Position numbers and translations under genes: made by a program. From an uncultured Pseudorhodobacter sp. (GTDB lineage Bacteria > Pseudomonadota > Alphaproteobacteria > Rhodobacterales > Rhodobacteraceae): DNA of 64,000 bases. Below are positions 1 through 8,485 of the stretch, one piece after another. Positions within the stretch are counted from its first letter, which is position 1; the number at the start of each line of letters is the position of its first letter. The stretch lies in contig CAJXWJ010000009.1 in NCBI GenBank assembly GCA_913062925.1, forward strand, positions 1 to 64,000, read 5' to 3'. Under the pieces are notes generated by a model that saw nothing but the letters and a program-made list of their open reading frames with translations, did not search any database and had not been told where the DNA came from.

Positions 1-1168
1 CCACACCGATGCACATGGTCGAAAGCGATCGGCGCCCCGAAGTGGCAGCCAGTTCAAGGGCGGCCGATCCGGTGATCCTTGCGCCGGACATGCCGAGCGG
101 ATGGCCCAGCGCAATCGCGCCGCCATTTGGGTTCACCCTTGGGTCATCATCGGCAATGCCAAGGGCGCGCAGGGTGGCAAGACCTTGGCTGGCAAAGGCT
201 TCGTTCAATTCGATCACATCGAAATCGCTTTGCACAAGCCCAAGACGCGCCATCAGCTTTTGGCTTGCAGGGGCCGGACCAAAGCCCATGATGCGCGGGG
301 CAACCCCTGCCGCAGCCCCACCCAGCACCCGCGCAATCGGGGTCAGCCCGTATTTGCGCACAGCCTCGGCACTGGCCACAATCAGCGCGGCCGCCCCATC
401 ATTGACGCCAGAGGCATTGCCCGCCGTGACCGAGCCACCCTTGCGAAACGGTGTGCCAAGCTTGGCCAAAGCCTCGATCGTGGTGGCGCGGGGGTGTTCG
501 TCTTGCGCCACGATCAGCGCATCGCCTTTGCGCTGCGGGATGCTGACTGGAACGATTTCCCGCGCCAGCCGGCCATTGGCTTGCGCGGCGGCCGCCTTGG
601 CCTGGCTGCGCAGCGCAAAGGCGTCTTGATCCGCGCGGCTGATGGCGAAATCTTCGGCGACATTCTCACCCGTCTCGGGCATCGACTCGACGCCGTATTG
701 TGCCTGCATCACAGGGTTCACAAAGCGCCAGCCGATGGTGGTGTCATAAATCTCGGCGCTGCGGCTAAAGGCAGTTTCGGCCTTTGGCATCACGAAAGGC
801 GCGCGGCTCATGCTTTCAACGCCACCTGCAATCATCAGATGCGCCTCGCCCGATTTGATCGCGCGCGCGGCCATGATCACCGCATCCATGCCAGATCCGC
901 AGAGCCGATTGACCGTGGTGCCGCTGACTTCCTTGGGCAATCCAGCCAAAAGCGCCGACATCCGCGCGACGTTGCGGTTGTCTTCCCCCGCCTGATTGGC
1001 GCAGCCAAAGATCACATCATCCACCGCCTGCCAATCCACGCCCAGATTGCGCGCCATCAGCGCCCGCAGCGGCACAGCCCCCAGATCATCGGCGCGCACC
1101 GAGGCCAGCGCCCCGCCAAAGCGGCCAATCGGAGTGCGGATATAGTCGCAGATATAGGCTTCGGTCAT
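1..1168 (-). CDS. pcaF: 3-oxoadipyl-CoA thiolase (PcaF), C-terminus cut by window edge
   Basis: Thiolase that would cleave 3-oxoadipyl-CoA to succinyl-CoA and acetyl-CoA, the last step of the 3-oxoadipate pathway. About 389 residues are visible from ATG at 1168 and the frame is still open at base 1. The start is MTEAYICDYIRTPIGRFGG. The nucleophilic cysteine sits in LCGSGMDAV (near residue 90). The C-terminal thiolase signature NPNGGAIALGHPLG supplies the catalytic His, and the second Cys is in CIGVG at the edge. It starts 1 base after the pcaJ stop, so it is the last visible gene of a pcaI-pcaJ-pcaF operon. General acetyl-CoA acyltransferases share these motifs; the 3-oxoadipyl assignment rests on the adjacent CoA-transferase and hydroxyquinol genes. 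Confidence 0.9.
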   Translation of the reverse strand, partial: MTEAYICDYIRTPIGRFGGALASVRADDLGAVPLRALMARNLGVDWQAVDDVIFGCANQAGEDNRNVARMSALLAGLPKEVSGTTVNRLCGSGMDAVIMAARAIKSGEAHLMIAGGVESMSRAPFVMPKAETAFSRSAEIYDTTIGWRFVNPVMQAQYGVESMPETGENVAEDFAISRADQDAFALRSQAKAAAAQANGRLAREIVPVSIPQRKGDALIVAQDEHPRATTIEALAKLGTPFRKGGSVTAGNASGVNDGAAALIVASAEAVRKYGLTPIARVLGGAAAGVAPRIMGFGPAPASQKLMARLGLVQSDFDVIELNEAFASQGLATLRALGIADDDPRVNPNGGAIALGHPLGMSGARITGSAALELAATSGRRSLSTMCIGV

Positions 1169-1169
1169 G

Positions 1170-1841
1170 TCATACCTCGGGGACAATAAGATCAGTGACA
1201 GCGCCTTGCAGATGCAGCTTGGCCCCTGTCAGCGCTTGCAACGCCTCGATCGAGATCGCGGCCAGCTTTTCGCGCAGCACAAAGCGGCCCGCGTCGATAT
1301 CAATCACCGCAAGACTCGTATAGACGCGGGTGACACAAGCCACCCCAGTCAAAGGCAAGGTGCAGCGGTCAAGCAGCTTGGGTTTGCCGTCTTTGGTCAC
1401 ATGTTCGGTGATCACCGCCACCCGCTTGGCGCCATGCACCAGATCCATCGCACCGCCCACCGCAGGCACGCCCTTGGGGCCTGTGGACCAATTGGCCAGA
1501 TCGCCATTTTCCGCCACCTGATAGGCACCAAGGATCGCAACATCCAGATGCCCGCCACGCACCATGGCAAAGCTATCGGCATGATGAAAGAACGCAGCCC
1601 CCGGCTTTAGCGTCACCGCCTTTTTGCCGGCGTTGATCAGATCCCAATCTTCTTGCCCTGCGGCAGGGGCCTCGCCAAAGTTCAGGATGCCGTTTTCGGT
1701 GTGAAAAATCGCCTCGCGGCCAGGAGGCTGGAATTTCGCCACCATTTCGGGAAAGCCGATGCCAAGATTGACATAAGCGCCGTCTTCGATGTCTTGGGCT
1801 GCGCGCCAGGCAATCTGGGCGTTGGAAAGTTTATCGCTCAT
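1170..1841 (-). CDS. pcaJ: 3-oxoadipate CoA-transferase subunit B
   Basis: Beta subunit of a family I CoA-transferase, moving CoA from succinyl-CoA to 3-oxoadipate. It has 223 residues, the usual length. The family's ENG motif with the catalytic glutamate is present (HTENGILNFGE, about residues 47-57), as is the glycine-rich VNLGIGFPEMVA near residue 25. The ATG at 1841 overlaps the pcaI stop by 4 nt (ATGA), so the two subunits are translationally coupled. SCO-type acetoacetate transferases look alike; the 3-oxoadipate role comes from context. Confidence 0.92.
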   Translation of the reverse strand: MSDKLSNAQIAWRAAQDIEDGAYVNLGIGFPEMVAKFQPPGREAIFHTENGILNFGEAPAAGQEDWDLINAGKKAVTLKPGAAFFHHADSFAMVRGGHLDVAILGAYQVAENGDLANWSTGPKGVPAVGGAMDLVHGAKRVAVITEHVTKDGKPKLLDRCTLPLTGVACVTRVYTSLAVIDIDAGRFVLREKLAAISIEALQALTGAKLHLQGAVTDLIVPEV

Positions 1842-2560
1842 GCGTAGACCGCCCCCGAACGGTTCAAAAGTTCTTCTTGCTGCGGTTCCCTGACTTCGAC
1901 GAGGCCCTGCACAAAGATGCCCGGCGTGATCACGGCTTCGGGGTCAATCTGCCCCGCTGCCACGATGCGGCTGACCTGCACGATGGCCACCTTGGCCGCC
2001 ATGCACATCAGCGGGTTAAAGTTACGCCCCGCCGCGCGATAGGTCAGATTGCCCATGGTATCGCCCAGGTCTGCCTTGATCAGGGCAAAGTCGGCCTTCA
2101 GCCAGCGCTCTTGCACATAGGACCGGCCCTCGAACACTTCGACAGGCTTGCCCACCGCAAGATCGGTGCCAAAGCTGGAGGGGGTGTAAAACGCAGGAAT
2201 GCCCGCACCGCCTGCACGAATACGCTCGGCCAAGGTGCCCTGCGGCACCAGCTCCAGCTCGATTTCGCCGGCAAGATAGGCTTGGGTGAACACCACCGGA
2301 TCGGCCGAGCGCGGGAACGAGCAGATCAGCTTTTTAACCATCCCCGCTTCGATCAAGGCCGCAAGACCGATATGGCCGTTGCCTGCATTGTTGTTCACCA
2401 CCGTCAGGCCCTTGGGATGCCCCGTTGCGCGAAAGCGGTCGATCAGGGCGTGGATCAGCTCGATCGGTGCGCCAGAGCCGCCAAAGCCGCCGATCATCAC
2501 CACCGCCGCGTCGCCTATTGCCGAAACTGCCGTCGCCAAATCGGGAATCGTTTTGTTCAT
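1838..2560 (-). CDS. pcaI: 3-oxoadipate CoA-transferase subunit A
   Basis: Alpha subunit partner of PcaJ, 240 residues. The glycine-rich CoA-binding stretch GGFGGSGAP lies near residues 24-32. I place the start at ATG 2560 (MNKTIPDLATAV) because GGAGGGCAAG sits directly upstream. The same frame stays open to 2653, but that extension would cover the intergenic palindrome and adds 31 residues foreign to the family. It is the first gene of pcaIJF and is transcribed divergently from the IclR regulator at 2662, its likely controller. Confidence 0.92.
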   Translation of the reverse strand: MNKTIPDLATAVSAIGDAAVVMIGGFGGSGAPIELIHALIDRFRATGHPKGLTVVNNNAGNGHIGLAALIEAGMVKKLICSFPRSADPVVFTQAYLAGEIELELVPQGTLAERIRAGGAGIPAFYTPSSFGTDLAVGKPVEVFEGRSYVQERWLKADFALIKADLGDTMGNLTYRAAGRNFNPLMCMAAKVAIVQVSRIVAAGQIDPEAVITPGIFVQGLVEVREPQQEELLNRSGAVYA

Positions 2561-2622
2561 CTTGCCCTCCGTATCTGCTGGCAGGGATATGCGAGCCACG
2601 CGCTTGCGTCCATGCGTTATGA

Positions 2623-2651
2623 GCGATATACAATATATGTTGACATATCGC
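2623..2651. promoter_or_regulatory. candidate IclR operator (inverted repeat)
   Basis: A perfect inverted repeat, GCGATAT at 2623-2629 and ATATCGC at 2645-2651, separated by 15 bases. It lies in the 101-bp gap between the divergent pcaI and IclR-regulator genes. IclR-family activators such as PcaU/PcaR are known to bind repeats in such gaps. That this is the operator is inference from position and symmetry. Confidence 0.5.
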
Positions 2652-2661
2652 ACGGATTGCC

Positions 2662-3423
2662 ATGACCATTTCAGAGCGCGACATCATGGGCGGGCTGGCC
2701 AAGGGCTTGGCAGTGATCGAAACCTTTTCGGTCGAGCGGCCGCGCCAAAGCATTGCCGAGGTCGCGGCCGCCTGCGGTCTGGATCGCGCGACCGCACGGC
2801 GCTGCCTGCTGACCTTGGCCAAGCAGGGCTATGCCGATTATGATGGCAAGTTCTTTACCCTGACGCCGCGGGTGCTGCGGCTTGGCACCGCCTGCCTTGC
2901 CACCATGCCGCTGCCGCAATTGGTGCAACCGGCGCTGGACCGCATTTCTGACGCGCTTGGCGAAAGCTCTTCGGTCTCGATCCTCGACGGGGGCGAAATC
3001 GTCTATATCGCGCGTGCGGCGCAGAAAAAGGTGATGTCGATTGCGCTGATGCCAGGGTCGCGGCTGCCGGCCTTTTGTACTTCGATGGGGCGGGTCATGC
3101 TGGCGGCCCTGCCCGAGGCCGCGGCCGAAGCGATTTTGACAGCCGCACCGCGCCCAGCGCGCACGCCTCTGACACTGACAGAGGTGCCGGCGATTATGGC
3201 CGAACTGGCACGGGTGGGCCGTCAAGGCTATGCCGTGATCGACCAAGAGGTGGAACTTGGGCTATGCTCGATTGCGGTGCCGCTGATCAATGCACGCGGA
3301 GGCGTTGTGGCCGCGCTAAACTTTGGCTTTGCCGCCCTGCCCGAGGTGCAAGCCACCGCCACAGCACAGCATTTGCCGCTGATGTTACAGGTTCAGGCCG
3401 ATATGCAGCGCGTGCTGCGCTAA
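2662..3423 (+). CDS. IclR-family transcriptional regulator (PcaR/PcaU-like)
   Basis: 253-residue IclR-type regulator. An N-terminal winged helix (about residues 10-75) contains SIAEVAAACGLDRATARRCL. The C-terminal effector domain runs from about residue 80 and includes the family-typical stretch ending AVIDQEVELGLCSIAVP. It is divergent from pcaIJF, so it probably controls those genes in response to 3-oxoadipate or an aromatic precursor. Start choice is uncertain: ATG 2662 lies only 11 bp after the palindrome at 2623-2651 and has no clear ribosome site, and ATG 2686 (MGGLAKGLAV) is an alternative. It converges on the fusion gene at 3432 with an 8-bp gap. Confidence 0.88.
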   Translation: MTISERDIMGGLAKGLAVIETFSVERPRQSIAEVAAACGLDRATARRCLLTLAKQGYADYDGKFFTLTPRVLRLGTACLATMPLPQLVQPALDRISDALGESSSVSILDGGEIVYIARAAQKKVMSIALMPGSRLPAFCTSMGRVMLAALPEAAAEAILTAAPRPARTPLTLTEVPAIMAELARVGRQGYAVIDQEVELGLCSIAVPLINARGGVVAALNFGFAALPEVQATATAQHLPLMLQVQADMQRVLR

Positions 3424-3431
3424 GGCGAGAC

Positions 3432-5153
3432 TTAAAGCTTAGGCAAATCGGCCTTGATGTGTTGATAGGCGGCATTTTCGGCATCTGCCAAGGCCTGCTT
3501 GGGCGCTTTGCCTTCAAACACCGCAGCAAAGATTTCTTCGCCCAAAATCCGTTCAATATCGACATAGGCGCGCACCGGCGGGCGCGACCAGGTGTTCAAT
3601 TCATTGCGCCGCGCCATGCGGTCAACGAAACTGACGATGGGCGACGAGGCCATAGCTTCGGGATCGGCGCAAACCGAAAAGCGCGGCGCGACCGGAAAGC
3701 CGTTGCGGACATGGGCCTTCATCGCCTCGGGCGAGGCCATCCAGGCAATGGCGTTCAAGATCTCGCGCTTGCGCTCTGCGGTGACATAAGACGGGATGGT
3801 CAACAAAAACCCGCCAACCGGCGCCGTCACTTGCCGCCCCTTCAACACCGGCGGCGGCAGATAGGCGACGCGACGTTTGACCTTCGAGGCAAGCTCGTGT
3901 TCCAACTTGGCCGCGCGCATGGTCCAAGCATAGCTCATCGCGGCATGGCCCGCCATAAAGCAATCCAGATTGGCCTCGCCGTCAAACCTCTCGACCCCAG
4001 GGGGCGAGACTTCCCGCAGCTGACGCATATAATCAAGCGCGGCCAATCCCTCTTCGCTGTTGATCTTCAGCCGCAGGTTATCGGGATCAAAGCCATCTTG
4101 CCAATTCTCGGTCTTGCGCGGAATCTCAATAATCGAGCCCTGCGAAGAGGCCAGAAAAAACATGAAACTATGCGCAATCGGCATGCCGCGCGCACCATTC
4201 CAAGAGATGCCGTATTGATCTTTTTCGGGGCGATGCAAATGCCGCGCGGCGGCGATGGTATCATCAAAGCTATGCGGGAAAGCCAATGCGGCCTGTTCAA
4301 ACAGATCCTTGCGCGCAGCTAGAATTTCAATCGTGCAATAGATTGGAATGCCATATTGCTTGCCCTTCCAACGCCCCGTGCTCCAAACCGAAGGGTGGAA
4401 ATCCAGCGGGTTGATCGCAGCACTTGGCAAAATCTCGTCCAAGCTGGCCAAAAGATCCTCATCGGCAAACCGCCCCAGCCAAGGCATATTCAGCGCCACC
4501 ACATCATAGGCGGTCGAAGGGTCGGTCAACGCCAGCTTGGCCTGTTCATAAAGCGCTGGCAGCGGGCGCAGATCAAAGCTGCTTTTGCGGCCAATATCGT
4601 TGCGAAAATCCGACCACATATTGCGCATCGAGCCAAAGTAATTGTCGTCATGCAGCAAGAAATGCAAATTGCGCAGCGTCGAAGAGCTGATATCGCCGCC
4701 CTGAACCGGCGCGATGATATGGGCAGCAAAGTAAGAGCCGCCAAAGTAATACTCATCGGTTTCAGCCCCAGAACGCAGGCCAAAGGTCTTGGCCAGATGC
4801 GCCTTGATCCGGCTGGCATAGGCGATAAAACTTTCGATCAACTGCGCCGAGGGGGCCAGAAATCCGGTTTTATGTTTGGGTCCGCGCGGCACTTTCACGA
4901 TCAGACCGTCATCGATCATCTTGACGATCATGCGGTTTCCGGTGCCGTAGCTGGCCTGAGAAAGATCAATCAAGCTACTGATATCAAGAGGTTTTTGCTG
5001 CAAGTGGCTATCGACCAATTCCAGCACAATGTTCCAATAAGGGTCCGGCTTTGCGCCCTGCAAATCCTGATCAAACGGTGCGCGGATGCCGCGCAGAAAG
5101 TCGATGATCCGCGACAATTCGTGATCTGAAAGCGTGGTATTGCCCCTTGTCAT
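3432..5153 (-). CDS. winged-helix / extracellular solute-binding domain fusion protein, putative cytosolic sugar-sensing regulator
   Basis: 573 residues in two parts. Residues 1 to about 125 look like a MarR-type winged-helix region (ISSLIDLSQASYGTGNRM, then MIDDGLIVKVPRG). From about residue 165 to the end the protein resembles a family 1 ABC solute-binding protein: DVVALNMPWLGRFADEDLL, KGKQYGIPIYCT, a FDGEANLDCFMAGHAAMSY pocket region and APVGGFLLTIPS. No signal peptide or lipobox precedes the binding domain, so I infer a cytosolic DNA-binding sensor rather than a transport component. It lies 17 bp downstream of the hydroxyacid dehydrogenase in the same operon. LacI/GntR regulators use a different periplasmic-binding fold, so this pairing is unusual. 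The ligand is unknown but probably carbohydrate-like. Confidence 0.8.
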   Translation of the reverse strand: MTRGNTTLSDHELSRIIDFLRGIRAPFDQDLQGAKPDPYWNIVLELVDSHLQQKPLDISSLIDLSQASYGTGNRMIVKMIDDGLIVKVPRGPKHKTGFLAPSAQLIESFIAYASRIKAHLAKTFGLRSGAETDEYYFGGSYFAAHIIAPVQGGDISSSTLRNLHFLLHDDNYFGSMRNMWSDFRNDIGRKSSFDLRPLPALYEQAKLALTDPSTAYDVVALNMPWLGRFADEDLLASLDEILPSAAINPLDFHPSVWSTGRWKGKQYGIPIYCTIEILAARKDLFEQAALAFPHSFDDTIAAARHLHRPEKDQYGISWNGARGMPIAHSFMFFLASSQGSIIEIPRKTENWQDGFDPDNLRLKINSEEGLAALDYMRQLREVSPPGVERFDGEANLDCFMAGHAAMSYAWTMRAAKLEHELASKVKRRVAYLPPPVLKGRQVTAPVGGFLLTIPSYVTAERKREILNAIAWMASPEAMKAHVRNGFPVAPRFSVCADPEAMASSPIVSFVDRMARRNELNTWSRPPVRAYVDIERILGEEIFAAVFEGKAPKQALADAENAAYQHIKADLPKL

Positions 5154-5170
5154 ACCCCTGTCTGGTCCTT

Positions 5171-6067
5171 TCAGGCCAGATCACCCTCGACGCCAGCGGT
5201 GCGCATCCAGTCGAACAGCGCAAAAAAATCCTGCTGCGCATAGCCCGCATTGGCAGCCGATATATATTGCTGCAAGATCATATTGGCCGCGAACATCGGG
5301 ATCTGCTTGGCCCGCCCTGCATCGGTGATCAAGGTGAAATCTTTCATCATCTGGGTAACCGAAAAGGCTGGGCTGAAGTCCATCATTTCGATCATCTCTT
5401 TCTTGTAGCTGATCAGCGGCGAAGCGACAGCACTTTCAGAGATCACCTGCATCATATCTGCCGCGCGCAAACCGCCAGCCTCACCCAAGGTCAGCGCCTC
5501 TCCCAAGATCGCAGAAGTTGCCCCGACCAGCGTGTTCAGCACCAGCTTCATGTAGCGTGCCTCTTCGCCCGCCCCAAGAAAGAATTTCCGCGAGCAAAGC
5601 AGATCAAGCGTCTCGCCCATACTCGCCCAAGACGCCGCATCGCCAGAAGCCAAAACTGTAAGCTTGCCACTGCGGGCCAAAGCCGTGCTGCCCGAGACCG
5701 GACAGCGCAAATACCCGACCCCGCGCGCGGCAAGTTCCACCGCAACCTCTTGCGACAGTTGTGGCGAGACGGTGCTCATCTCGACAAAGATCGACCCGGG
5801 CCGCAGGCTGTGCAAAAACCCCTGCGCGCCACCGCCAAACACCAAAGCGCGCAGCACATCATCATTCGGGATTGTGGCAAAGATCACTTGGCATTGTTCG
5901 GCAAGCGCCCCGGCAGTTAGCGCGATCCCTGCCCCGCGTGCCACCAGACTGGCGCGATTTTCCGCCAAGGGGTCGCAGACGGTGACCGCATAGCCGGCCT
6001 CCATCAATCGTGTCGCCATCGGATTTCCCATTTTCCCGACACCGATCCAGCCATATCTGGACTTCAT
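5171..6067 (-). CDS. NAD(P)-dependent beta-hydroxyacid dehydrogenase (3-hydroxyisobutyrate dehydrogenase family)
   Basis: 298 residues, normal for the family. The N-terminal Rossmann motif is WIGVGKMGNPMATRLMEAGY. The substrate signature CPVSGSTALARSGKLT is near residue 120, and the catalytic-lysine region KLVLNTLVG is near residue 170. ATG 6067 (MKSRYGWIGVG) is chosen over the longer frame to 6217, whose extra 50 residues are not family-like. It would oxidise a hydroxyacid or reduce a semialdehyde; the substrate is unknown. It is divergent from the hydroxyquinol operon (232-bp gap) and shares an operon with the wHTH-SBP fusion. Confidence 0.85.
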   Translation of the reverse strand: MKSRYGWIGVGKMGNPMATRLMEAGYAVTVCDPLAENRASLVARGAGIALTAGALAEQCQVIFATIPNDDVLRALVFGGGAQGFLHSLRPGSIFVEMSTVSPQLSQEVAVELAARGVGYLRCPVSGSTALARSGKLTVLASGDAASWASMGETLDLLCSRKFFLGAGEEARYMKLVLNTLVGATSAILGEALTLGEAGGLRAADMMQVISESAVASPLISYKKEMIEMMDFSPAFSVTQMMKDFTLITDAGRAKQIPMFAANMILQQYISAANAGYAQQDFFALFDWMRTAGVEGDLA

Positions 6068-6299
6068 TTTCTGTGTTTCCACAGGACAGTCTCCGCCAAT
6101 TGCGCCCGTTTCATCGACCTTAGACGAGCTGCGGGCGCATCTTGGCGCAAAATAGTCCAGAATGGACAAAACAGACCTCCAGCCGCGCGGCGAGTTTGCT
6201 AGCACTCGTTTAAACACATCGGCTTACAGCGATTGGACTTGAACGCGGCTTGCGTCATGACATCGGGGCCAAGACACATCATTCTGAAAGGATCCCAAA

Positions 6300-7367
6300 A
6301 TGAGAGCAGTTCGTTTCCACGGTGCGCGCGACATTCGTGTTGAAGATGTGCCGGCTCCGTCAGGCGTGTTGCTGCATGACGATGTGCTGGTTGAACCCTT
6401 TGTGACCGGCATCTGCGGCACCGATCTGCACGAATATATCGCCGGGCCCATCGTCACACCGTCAACGCCGCATGTCTATACCGGTGCCACCAACCCGCAA
6501 ATTCTGGGGCATGAGTTCTCGGCGCGGGTCAAGGCCGTGGGTTCGGGCGTCACCCATGTGAAACCCGGCGACCGCATTTCGGTGCAGCCTTTGCTGTTTC
6601 CGCGCGACGATTACTTTGGCAAGCGCGGTCTTTACCATCTGTCGCCAAAAATGGGCTGCGTCGGCCTGTCTTGGGCTTGGGGCGGCATGGCGGAATTGGC
6701 GGTGATCAAGGATTACAACGCCCAGCCCGTGCCAGACACTCTGACCGACGAGCAGGCCGCGATGATCGAACCTGCCGCCGTTGCGATGTATGGCATTGAT
6801 CGCGGTGGCGTGACGGCCGGATCGACGGTCTTGGTTTCGGGTGCAGGGCCGATTGGCGCGCTGACCGTGCTGGGGGCAAAGGCCGCCGGCGCTTCGGTGA
6901 TTATCGTGTCGGAACCAAACCCGAACCGCCGTCGCATCATCGCCGAGATCGCGCCCTATGCCGTTGTTGTGGACCCAAAAACCCAAAACCTGCTCGAGAT
7001 CGTTGCCGATTTGACCGAAGAAGGCGTGGGTGTCGATGTGGCGCTTGAATGTGTTGGCATGGAAGCCTCGCTGAACGCTTGCGTTGACGCGGTGCGGCGG
7101 CAGGGCAAGGTTGTGCAAGTGGGCTTGCACATCAAACGCGCCAGCATCGACGCGATGCAATGGGCGCTGAAAGACATCACCGTCGAGGCGACATGGTGTT
7201 ATCCGGTGCAAATGTGGCCGCGCATCGCGCGTCTGATCGCTTCGGGCAGCTTTCCGGTGGAAAAGGTGATCACAGCGCGCATTGATGCCGCCGATGTCGT
7301 GGCCAAAGGCTTTGAGGCCTTGCTTGATCCGGCAGGCAACCACCTTAAAATCATCGTGCGCACCTGA
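6300..7367 (+). CDS. zinc-type alcohol dehydrogenase (2,3-butanediol/threonine dehydrogenase-like)
   Basis: 355-residue medium-chain dehydrogenase. Catalytic zinc ligands are visible in GICGTDLHEY (Cys about residue 40) and GHEFS. The NAD-binding motif GAGPIGALTVLGAKAAG is near residue 180. The lobe that normally carries four structural-zinc cysteines (about residues 95-120, from SVQPLLFPRDDYFG) has none of the expected spacing. Start ATG 6300 follows AAAGGATCCC. First gene of the operon with maleylacetate reductase, hydroxyquinol dioxygenase and YCII. Likely oxidises a cyclic or sugar-like alcohol feeding the pathway; the exact substrate is inference. Confidence 0.86.
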   Translation: MRAVRFHGARDIRVEDVPAPSGVLLHDDVLVEPFVTGICGTDLHEYIAGPIVTPSTPHVYTGATNPQILGHEFSARVKAVGSGVTHVKPGDRISVQPLLFPRDDYFGKRGLYHLSPKMGCVGLSWAWGGMAELAVIKDYNAQPVPDTLTDEQAAMIEPAAVAMYGIDRGGVTAGSTVLVSGAGPIGALTVLGAKAAGASVIIVSEPNPNRRRIIAEIAPYAVVVDPKTQNLLEIVADLTEEGVGVDVALECVGMEASLNACVDAVRRQGKVVQVGLHIKRASIDAMQWALKDITVEATWCYPVQMWPRIARLIASGSFPVEKVITARIDAADVVAKGFEALLDPAGNHLKIIVRT

Positions 7368-7398
7368 ACGGTCGCAGCATTCAACGTCAGGACAACCC

Positions 7399-8475
7399 AT
7401 GACTTCGGTGTTTCAAAGCCGCTTTACCTACCAAGGATCGCCCGCGCGGGTGGTCTTTGGCGCGGATGCCTTTGCGCAGGTGGCCGCAGAGGTTGACGCG
7501 CTGGGGGCTGCCCGCGCGCTGGTGCTGACCACCGCCGAACAGGCCCAGACCGGCCGCGCGCTGGTGGCAGCTCTGGGGGCGCGGGCTGTGGGGCATTTTG
7601 CAGGGGCGGTGATGCATACGCCTGTGACTGTGACCCAGCAGGCGATGCAAGCTTTGGAAAGCGTGCAGGCCGATGTGCTGATCGCCATTGGCGGCGGGTC
7701 TACCATCGGTTTGGCCAAGGCGCTGGCTTTGCGCAGTGGTCTGCGCCAGATCGCCATTCCCACCACCTTTGCCGGATCAGAGGCGACGCCGATCCTTGGC
7801 CAAACCGAAAACGGCGAAAAAACCACGATGACCGAGGCGCGGCTGCGCCCCGATGTGATCCTTTATGATCTGGCTTTGGTGAAAACCATGCCGCCCGCAC
7901 TTGCGGTCAGCAGTGCGCTGAATGCGCTGGCCCATGCGGTCGAAGGGCTTTACGCCCAAGACCGCAATCCGATGACCAGCCTGATGGCTCAAGAGGGCAG
8001 CCGCGCCTTGATCTCGGCGCTGCCGCGTCTGAAAGCTGATGCCAGCGACCTGACCGCTTGGGCCGAGGCGCAATATGGCGCTTGGCTCTGTGGCACGGTT
8101 CTGGGGCAAGTTGGCATGTCGATCCATCACAAGCTCTGCCATGCTTTGGGCGGCGGGTTTGATCTGCCCCATGCCGACACCCATGCGATCTTGTTGCCGC
8201 ATGCGGTGTCTTATGTCGAAGCCGCAGTGCCCGAGTTGTTGCAGCCGATCGCGGCTATGACGGGGGCTGCAACGGCGGCGCTGGGCTTGCAGGCTCTGGC
8301 CAAATCGCTTGGCGCGCCAACCGCCCTGCGCGCGCTTGGGCTGACCGAGGCCGATCTGGATCGCGCCACAGCGCTTGCCACCGCGCGGCCCTATTGGTCG
8401 CCCAAACCCATCGAGGCAGACGCAATCCGCGCCCTGCTGTCCCGTGCGCTGGATGGCGCGCCTGCCCAAACTTAA
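7399..8475 (+). CDS. maleylacetate reductase
   Basis: 358-residue iron-containing-alcohol-dehydrogenase-fold enzyme reducing maleylacetate to 3-oxoadipate with NAD(P)H. Seen: IAIGGGSTIGLAKALAL (nucleotide site, about residue 90), IPTTFAGSEATPILGQTENGEK (typical of maleylacetate reductases) and the C-terminal metal/active-site histidines in MSIHHKLCHALGGGFDLPHADTHA. Start ATG 7399 is chosen over the upstream in-frame extension, which lies inside the previous gene. It is followed 10 bp later by the ring-cleavage dioxygenase that makes its substrate, and its product feeds PcaIJ. Confidence 0.93.
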   Translation: MTSVFQSRFTYQGSPARVVFGADAFAQVAAEVDALGAARALVLTTAEQAQTGRALVAALGARAVGHFAGAVMHTPVTVTQQAMQALESVQADVLIAIGGGSTIGLAKALALRSGLRQIAIPTTFAGSEATPILGQTENGEKTTMTEARLRPDVILYDLALVKTMPPALAVSSALNALAHAVEGLYAQDRNPMTSLMAQEGSRALISALPRLKADASDLTAWAEAQYGAWLCGTVLGQVGMSIHHKLCHALGGGFDLPHADTHAILLPHAVSYVEAAVPELLQPIAAMTGAATAALGLQALAKSLGAPTALRALGLTEADLDRATALATARPYWSPKPIEADAIRALLSRALDGAPAQT

Positions 8476-8485
8476 GGATCCTGCG

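Noticed and set aside
101-1189. 362-codon plus-strand frame over pcaF
   Set aside because: Antisense shadow of the thiolase gene; His/Arg/Gln-rich composition typical of reverse-frame reading and no domain.
3075-4322. 415-codon plus-strand frame across the IclR gene end and the fusion gene
   Set aside because: Overlaps two well-supported genes, has no ribosome site and no recognisable domain.
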